From Ligilactobacillus animalis KCTC 3501 = DSM 20602 (GTDB lineage: Bacteria > Bacillota > Bacilli > Lactobacillales > Lactobacillaceae), in the NCBI RefSeq assembly GCF_001434535.1, contig NZ_AYYW01000057.1, positions 124,001-188,000 on the forward strand: DNA of 64,000 nucleotides. The letters are read 5' to 3'. Position 1 is the stretch's first letter. Every line of letters begins with the position of its first letter. Positions 58,886-64,000 of the stretch are shown here, in pieces. Both the position numbers and the translations under genes were made by a program. The notes below the pieces were generated by a model. That model saw nothing but the letters and a program-made list of their open reading frames with translations. It made no database searches and was not told where the DNA came from.

Positions 58886-58956
58886 TAAAGTTAAAGTAAC
58901 ATTTTATTATTGATAAACTTGCAAGCATTTACACTTTTTGCTATTGTTAAAGTAAC
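58886..58956 (+). repeat. Two direct copies of GTTAAAGTAACA-NN-TTATTATT
   Basis: Copies begin at 58890 and 58946 (56 bases apart) and lie upstream of the integrase-like gene. The longer form TAAAGTTAAAGTAAC (58886-58900) recurs inverted at 19383-19397 upstream of the other recombinase gene. Confidence 0.6.
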
Positions 58957-58983
58957 AAATTATTATTATCAAGGTGGGTAAAT

Positions 58984-59817
58984 ATGGCACAATTCCCTTA
59001 TGAAGATAGATTTCGGCATTATTTAGAATACGATCGGGTGCTTGAAAAAAATACTTGTGATGATCTTTGTCGTGATGTCGCCGATCTCTTCAACTATCTA
59101 AGAAATTTCAACAGCCTTTACCGCACGGATCCTGATCTCTCTAACCTGACCGAAAGCGATATCCGTGATTATTTAAACATGCTCCAAGTCAAACGGGAGA
59201 TCAAAAATACGACTTACAACAAATATCTGACACACCTTAATGTTTATTTTGCGTTTCTCTTCAATGAACGTCTTTCAACTAGCTTGCCTACTCTACCATT
59301 AAAAGGACTAAAACGCTCTAAAAATGAGCTGGTCCCGGTAAATTGGCAAGAAGAACTACCGCTATTACTGGAAAACGATGACTTATCGTATTACACGCGT
59401 GCCACTTTATTATTTATCTCACACTATTATACGATCACCGAGATCTTACAAAGTGGCTTTTATCAGATATTAGACACGGAAAACTTTGCCCCCAATGAAC
59501 AGATCTTCTTAGACCGCTTTAAAGAATATCTTGCTCCTTTGCAAACTAAACAGCACAGTCAAGATCTTTTCTTAAAACAGCGGATCAATCTAGTTGAACC
59601 CCGGCTGACTTTGCCTGGCTTGCATAAATATCTCAAAGCTGACCAACCTAAATGCTTCTTACCTTTGATCCCACGTAAGCTCTACCAAGCTGCGATCTTC
59701 CATGCTCTATTGACCGAACAACACTTAAATGAGCAACAACTTAGTGACAAATTGCATCTTGATGGGACTTCACTCAACTATTATCGACAAGAACTGATCA
59801 GATACGAACTTCAATAG
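58984..59817 (+). CDS. Tyrosine-recombinase-like protein lacking catalytic residues
   Basis: The 277 residues begin with a core-binding-like domain (FNYLRNFNSLYRTD, ESDIRDYLNMLQVKREIKNTTYNKYLTHLNVYFAFLF). The C-terminal part aligns loosely with the catalytic domain, but the arginine position reads TITEIL, the HxxR box reads PRKLYQ, and the second His is absent; only tyrosines (NYYRQ) remain. It probably binds DNA without cutting it. AAGGTGGG is a good ribosome binding site. Alternatives: a regulator built on an integrase fold, or a decayed recombinase still under selection for an intact frame. Confidence 0.7.
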   Translation: MAQFPYEDRFRHYLEYDRVLEKNTCDDLCRDVADLFNYLRNFNSLYRTDPDLSNLTESDIRDYLNMLQVKREIKNTTYNKYLTHLNVYFAFLFNERLSTSLPTLPLKGLKRSKNELVPVNWQEELPLLLENDDLSYYTRATLLFISHYYTITEILQSGFYQILDTENFAPNEQIFLDRFKEYLAPLQTKQHSQDLFLKQRINLVEPRLTLPGLHKYLKADQPKCFLPLIPRKLYQAAIFHALLTEQHLNEQQLSDKLHLDGTSLNYYRQELIRYELQ

Positions 59818-59852
59818 CAAAAAAGCGCCCGAATTCGAGCGCTTTTTTGCTA
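59815..59852. terminator. Bidirectional terminator
   Basis: A 14-bp perfect stem (59815-59828 with 59839-59852) with A6 and T6 runs, overlapping the integrase-like gene's stop and abutting the TPR gene's stop. Confidence 0.92.
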
Positions 59853-61112
59853 TCAATATTGTAATTCATCTAATAGATCTTCGACTTCATAATCAGTCGG
59901 AACTTGCATGAGGTAAGCTTTAGCTGCTGCACTAGCTTCAGTACGGTGCCCTGCATTTCTAAAGAAGAAAGCTGCATCCCTTAAAAATTCAGCATTGTCA
60001 TCTAAATAACGAGCAGCTGTTTCGTAATTAGTCAAAGCCTGTTCATAATTATCCAAGTTGGCATATGAACGCCCTAGATTCCAATAGATCTGCGGATCAA
60101 CTTCATCTTTAGCCAAATAATCTTTCAAAAGTTCGATATTTTCTTGATCTTGTTGCGTAGCCAATAATTGGTTACTCAATTCCAAAACTAGCGTCAAATT
60201 ACTTGGATCTAACGCTAAGGCTTCTTTCAAGTAATCAGTTGCTTCCTTGTTTTTGCCCAATTTAGCAGCTAATTGACTGGCTTTTTGGTATAGGGCTTCA
60301 TTAAATTCATCCACGGCTAGACCTTCTTGGGCCGTGATCAAAGCTTGACCAAACTGACCCGCTTGTTCGTAGAGATCAGCTAAATATGGATAGACCGTCA
60401 CATAATCTGGCGTACGTTCACGCAACTTCTCAAAGTTGGCCGTCGCAGCTTCAAGATCACCTAATTCACGTTGGGTAAAGGCTAATTGGAACAACGTATC
60501 GTTATCGAGTTGTTCTTCTGGGATCTGTTCTAAATAGCCTAATGCAGTCTCAAACTTACCATAGCCGGCATAAGAAAGACCCAAACGAGCCACTAAATTG
60601 ACCCGGGAAAACTCTAAGATCCCTTGTTTTAACAAGGAACGATAAAATTGAGCTGCTTTACGATATTCTTTAATGTTAAAGTATAACTCAGCTAAAGCAA
60701 ATTCGATCACCGGTTCATCTGGTGCTAATCGATAAGCCGTTAGCAATTTTTGTTCACTGACATCAAAAGCCCCTTGCGTCTGATAAAGATCAGCGCTAAC
60801 TAAAAGAGCTTCTAAATAAGCATTTGATTCCGGAGTGATCTGAGATAAGATCGCTAAGGCTTGATCATCATTACCTTCACCGATCTGGATCTCAGCTAAG
60901 GCGGTCTTTAAGCTATCTTCATTGGGATAGCGTTTGACTAAAGTTTCGTATGCTTTAGCTGCCATCTCAGAAAAGCCTAGTGAATACAGCTCTTCGGCCA
61001 AACTGTATAGCATATCGTCTTCATCCCTAGTCAACGCAAGCTCTAAAGTTTCATTTGCTTTGGTAAAATCTCCTTGCGCTAAATGATCTAGTGTTTCTTC
61101 CGAATAAGTCAT
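59853..61112 (-). CDS. Tetratricopeptide repeat protein (YpiA-like)
   Basis: The 419 residues are almost entirely TPR-type helical pairs with spacing near 34 residues (for example DNYEQALTNYETAARYL, NPQ-like turns and ALALDPSN). No signal peptide or other domain. It is likely a scaffold for protein contacts; in Bacilli a YpiA-like TPR gene often lies near aroE/trp genes, which is not the case here. AAAGGTGG precedes the ATG. Confidence 0.86.
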   Translation of the reverse strand: MTYSEETLDHLAQGDFTKANETLELALTRDEDDMLYSLAEELYSLGFSEMAAKAYETLVKRYPNEDSLKTALAEIQIGEGNDDQALAILSQITPESNAYLEALLVSADLYQTQGAFDVSEQKLLTAYRLAPDEPVIEFALAELYFNIKEYRKAAQFYRSLLKQGILEFSRVNLVARLGLSYAGYGKFETALGYLEQIPEEQLDNDTLFQLAFTQRELGDLEAATANFEKLRERTPDYVTVYPYLADLYEQAGQFGQALITAQEGLAVDEFNEALYQKASQLAAKLGKNKEATDYLKEALALDPSNLTLVLELSNQLLATQQDQENIELLKDYLAKDEVDPQIYWNLGRSYANLDNYEQALTNYETAARYLDDNAEFLRDAAFFFRNAGHRTEASAAAKAYLMQVPTDYEVEDLLDELQY

Positions 61113-61156
61113 GTGGTTACCACCTTTACTTAATAACTTCTAGCTACCATCATAAC

Positions 61157-61186
61157 ATAAAAAAGTCGCTAAATTAATAACGACTT
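61157..61186 (-). terminator. Terminator of asd
   Basis: AAGTCGTTA/TAGCGACTT on the minus strand (61186-61178 with 61171-61163), then TTTTTTATG. Confidence 0.85.
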
Positions 61187-61194
61187 CTTTGGTA

Positions 61195-62271
61195 TTAACC
61201 TAAATATGGATCCGCTGGAACATGTACGAGATCATTTTCAACTAGGCGTTCAGCGATCTGAACTGTATTCCATGCAGCTCCCTTCAACAAATTATCTGAC
61301 ACGATCCACATGTTAAAACTACCCGGATTTTCCTTATCAGCACGTACCCGTCCCACAAAAGTCTCACGTTTACCTTCAGCTGTCAGTGGCTGTGGGTATT
61401 CTTGGTGAGCCGGATCATCTTGTAAAACGACTCCAGGAGCAGTTTTAAGCGTTTCTTTGACTTGTTCAGCTGTCAAAGTGGTATCTGCCGTCTTAAAGTA
61501 GACCGATTCACCGTGGCCGATCACGACTGGGACCCGAACACAGGTCGCCGTCACTTTGAGTTTTGGATCATTCATGTCACCTTGCATGATCTTTTTAGTT
61601 TCATGGATCATCTTCCACTCTTCATGTGAGTAACCATCTTCTTCAAAGACATCGATCTGTGGCAAAAGATTAAAAGCTAGTGGATAATGCTTCTTGTCAC
61701 CCTTGACTGGAAAGATCTTACCTTCCATTGTCTCCCCATTCAAATAATCTTTGGCCTCTGAAAGCATTTCATCTAAAGCAGTTTGACCTGCGCCTGAAGC
61801 TGCTTGATAAGTCGAAACGATGATCTGTTCTAAGCCAAATTTTTGGCGGATCGGTTCTAAAGCGACCATCATTTGGATCGTTGAACAATTAGGATTAGCT
61901 ACGATCCCACGGTGTTCAAATAAAGCTTGTTCATTGACTTCTGGGACGACTAGCGGTACTTCTGGCTCCATCCGAAAAGCACTCGTATTATCGACACAGA
62001 CCGCCCCGCGCTTAACTGCTTCAGGGAGCAATTGCTTAGAAACAGCACCACCAGCTGAAGCTAAAACTAGATCAACACCTTCAAATACCTCTGGTGTTGC
62101 CTCTTCGATCGTGATCGCTTGGCCCTTAAAACTGAGCTGTTTACCTGCCGAACGCTTGGAAGCAAGCAATTTGACCTTCTTGACTGGGATCGTTGACTGT
62201 TCTAATTGTTCGATCAACCGTGAACCCACCGCACCAGTAGCACCTAAAATAGCAACTGTATATTCTCTCAT
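61195..62271 (-). CDS. asd: Aspartate-semialdehyde dehydrogenase
   Basis: Reduces aspartyl phosphate to aspartate semialdehyde, the branch point to DAP/lysine, threonine and methionine. The 358 residues begin with [11 protein letters not shown] (NADP site); the nucleophile is Cys129 in NPNCSTIQ, with the His base in VIGHGESV. Last gene of the dapA-dapB-asd unit; dapB ends 17 bases upstream. Confidence 0.95.
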   Translation of the reverse strand: MREYTVAILGATGAVGSRLIEQLEQSTIPVKKVKLLASKRSAGKQLSFKGQAITIEEATPEVFEGVDLVLASAGGAVSKQLLPEAVKRGAVCVDNTSAFRMEPEVPLVVPEVNEQALFEHRGIVANPNCSTIQMMVALEPIRQKFGLEQIIVSTYQAASGAGQTALDEMLSEAKDYLNGETMEGKIFPVKGDKKHYPLAFNLLPQIDVFEEDGYSHEEWKMIHETKKIMQGDMNDPKLKVTATCVRVPVVIGHGESVYFKTADTTLTAEQVKETLKTAPGVVLQDDPAHQEYPQPLTAEGKRETFVGRVRADKENPGSFNMWIVSDNLLKGAAWNTVQIAERLVENDLVHVPADPYLG

Positions 62272-62288
62272 TTTACTTTACCTTCTTT

Positions 62289-63068
62289 TTATAAAATATT
62301 TTCTAATCCAACGATTAAACCGTCTAATGCCTTAGCCTTTTGCACCGCAAGCTTGACACCGCTCATAAACGAAGCCCGATCAAATGAATCTTGGCGGATC
62401 GTCAAGGCTTCACCTGCACCACCAAAAAGGACCTGTTCATGAGCCACATATCCTGGCAAACGAACTGAGTGGAGCTTGATACCTTCATAGTCACCGCCAC
62501 GTACATGCGCTAGGGTCTCAGTTTCATCCTTTGCTCCTTGATGATGCGGTACGCGATTTTGTGCGATCAACTTGGCTGTCATCAAGGCTGTCCCTGAGGG
62601 TGCATCTTTTTTATTATCATGATGCATTTCAATGATCTCAACATCAGGGAAATATTTGGCTGCTTCTTTGGCAAATTTCATCAATAATACCGCTGACATC
62701 CCAAAATTAGGTGCCACCAAGCCACCTAGCTGCTGAGCTAAAGCTAACTGCTTAAGTTCAGCTAACTCTTCATCGGTCAAACCTGTAGTTCCCACTACGG
62801 GACGCATCCCGTGTTTTAAAGCAAATTTGACATTTTCAAACACAGCACTCGGAGCGGTAAAGTCGATCCAAACATCAGCTCCATGTTCGATCTGCGACAG
62901 CTCATTGTAGATCTTGACCTGCTCACCAAGACCAAAGCGTTGACGATCACTTTCGGTAGCTCCTAAAGCAAAAACCGCCACCAATTCAAAATCAGGTGTC
63001 TCATCGATCAACTTTAAGACCTGTTGGCCCATTGAACCTGAATAACCTGCAACTAAAATCTTGATCAT
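62289..63068 (-). CDS. dapB: 4-Hydroxy-tetrahydrodipicolinate reductase
   Basis: Second DAP-specific step. The 259 residues have an N-terminal Rossmann fold (VAGYSGSMGQ), the catalytic motif EMHHDNKKDAPSGTA near 150-164 and the substrate-binding G-T-T-G (VVGTTGLT). The start overlaps the dapA stop (ATGA), so translation is coupled. Confidence 0.96.
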   Translation of the reverse strand: MIKILVAGYSGSMGQQVLKLIDETPDFELVAVFALGATESDRQRFGLGEQVKIYNELSQIEHGADVWIDFTAPSAVFENVKFALKHGMRPVVGTTGLTDEELAELKQLALAQQLGGLVAPNFGMSAVLLMKFAKEAAKYFPDVEIIEMHHDNKKDAPSGTALMTAKLIAQNRVPHHQGAKDETETLAHVRGGDYEGIKLHSVRLPGYVAHEQVLFGGAGEALTIRQDSFDRASFMSGVKLAVQKAKALDGLIVGLENIL

Positions 63069-63988
63069 TTTGTCTCCCCCAAATCTAATGGTAATCGTTT
63101 TGATAAAGCATTTTTAGCTAATCCTAGGCTTGATGCTAATTCTTGTTGTTGAGCCTCATTTAAAGCAAGCAACGGTAACCTAAGCCCACCAACAGCAAAG
63201 CCCTGGGCATTCAACACGGCTTTGACTGGAGCTGGTGAAGGATACATAAACAAAGCTTGCATCTTAGGGAGCAACCATTGTTCCAATGCCTTAGCTTTAC
63301 TTTGATCAGCTTTAGCAAATGCTTGATACATTTGTGTCATTTGCTCACCGTAAATATGTGCCGCCACCGAAATAACTCCAACTGCGCCTAATTTCTTAGC
63401 TGCTAAAGCCTGTGCATCCTCACCAGTAAAGACACTAAAAGCTTCATTACGTGTATTCTCGATGATATATGCCAGCTCATCTAGACTGCCACATTGTTTT
63501 ACCCCAGCAATGTTATCCAATTTGGCTAAGTCTACGATCACTTCTTTATCGAGTTTGACACCAGTCCGACTAGGTATATTATACATGATCAAGGGAAGCT
63601 CAGCCTTTTTAGCCAAATATTCAAAATGTGCTCTTATCCCAGCTTGATCTGGTTTATTGTAATAAGGTACTACGGCCAAAGCGTAATCTATTCCCGTGAT
63701 CTTTGCAACTTCATTGATAAATTCTAAAGTCGCTTGAGTCGCATTCGTTCCACAACCAGCGATCACTGGAACACGTCCAGCAACTATTTGGGCAAACTTT
63801 TGGTAAAGCGTTAATTTCTCTTGATGTGTCAAAGTTGGCGTCTCACCCGTTGTACCGCCGATCACAAAGCCTTGGGTCCCACTTTGTAACAAGTGTTCAG
63901 TCAATTTTTCTAAGGCAGGATAATCGATCTGTCCTTCAGCCGTAAATGGGGTCACGATCGCGGTTATGATCTGTGATCTGGTTAACAT
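63065..63988 (-). CDS. dapA: 4-Hydroxy-tetrahydrodipicolinate synthase
   Basis: Condenses pyruvate with aspartate semialdehyde, the first DAP/lysine-specific reaction. The 307 residues form a TIM barrel with the Schiff-base Lys164 (AGVKQC), Tyr136 (YNIPSR) and the Thr46-Thr47 pair in GGTTGETPTL. It starts 12 bases from the window edge, so promoter and any lysine riboswitch lie outside. Product feeds peptidoglycan cross-links. Confidence 0.95.
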   Translation of the reverse strand: MLTRSQIITAIVTPFTAEGQIDYPALEKLTEHLLQSGTQGFVIGGTTGETPTLTHQEKLTLYQKFAQIVAGRVPVIAGCGTNATQATLEFINEVAKITGIDYALAVVPYYNKPDQAGIRAHFEYLAKKAELPLIMYNIPSRTGVKLDKEVIVDLAKLDNIAGVKQCGSLDELAYIIENTRNEAFSVFTGEDAQALAAKKLGAVGVISVAAHIYGEQMTQMYQAFAKADQSKAKALEQWLLPKMQALFMYPSPAPVKAVLNAQGFAVGGLRLPLLALNEAQQQELASSLGLAKNALSKRLPLDLGETK

Positions 63989-64000
63989 TAAGCATCCACT

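Overview
This window looks like the chromosome of a low-GC Gram-positive of the Lactobacillaceae. The evidence is gene content and order: a pyr operon ending pyrD-pyrF-pyrE, a dprA-topA-trmFO-xerC-hslV-hslU cluster as in Bacilli, a Lactobacillus-type long thymidylate synthase, ypmR/ypmS/yozE, and strong purine-rich ribosome binding sites with frequent TTG starts. Species cannot be fixed from sequence reading. I saw no rRNA, tRNA, CRISPR array or complete prophage.

Layout. 1-9.5 kb: pyrimidine synthesis operon (uracil permease end, pyrB, pyrC, carA, carB, pyrD, pyrF, pyrE), closed by a terminator. 9.6-20.4 kb: mostly single genes with their own terminators: LCP cell-wall ligase, LysR regulator, Mn-dependent pyrophosphatase, DeoR regulator, BioY, aminotransferase, glutamate racemase, EamA exporter, an unknown 155-aa protein, a phosphoesterase and a stand-alone tyrosine recombinase. 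20.4-23.3 kb: a tandem pair of MFS transporter genes, the first broken by one nonsense codon. 23.5-33.8 kb: Nudix hydrolase, parE-parC, convergent rqcH, degV, a TIM-barrel protein, signal peptidase I and an LD-carboxypeptidase.

33.9-36.7 kb is the most distinctive part. A 28-bp site at 33905-33932 closely matches the Firmicute dif site. Genes to its left are nearly all on the plus strand and genes to its right mostly on the minus strand, as expected at a replication terminus. Next to it lie an IS30-family element, two homologous 41-residue membrane peptides (too short for ordinary gene calling) and a secreted acid phosphatase: a small accessory island.

36.7-64 kb: plus-strand small membrane protein, plsY and a LacX-like mutarotase, then a long minus-strand run (hslU-hslV-xerC; trmFO; topA; dprA; rnhB; rbgA; lepB; ctpA-yozE-ypmS-ypmR; folA-thyA; ABC-F; cca; YitT; TPR protein; asd-dapB-dapA). 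Two plus-strand genes interrupt it, one an integrase-like protein without catalytic residues. Together the genes serve pyrimidine and thymidylate synthesis, cell-wall precursor supply (murI, dapA/dapB/asd, LCP, ldcA), chromosome topology and segregation (parCE, topA, xerC, dif), and protein or ribosome quality control (rqcH, rbgA, hslUV).

Candidates most worth testing: the twin 41-aa peptides; a promoter-to-terminator small RNA at about 10646-10830 with the same GTGGAAG motif in two hairpin loops; the dif/terminus assignment; and a shared GTTAAAGTAAC motif upstream of both non-Xer integrase-like genes.
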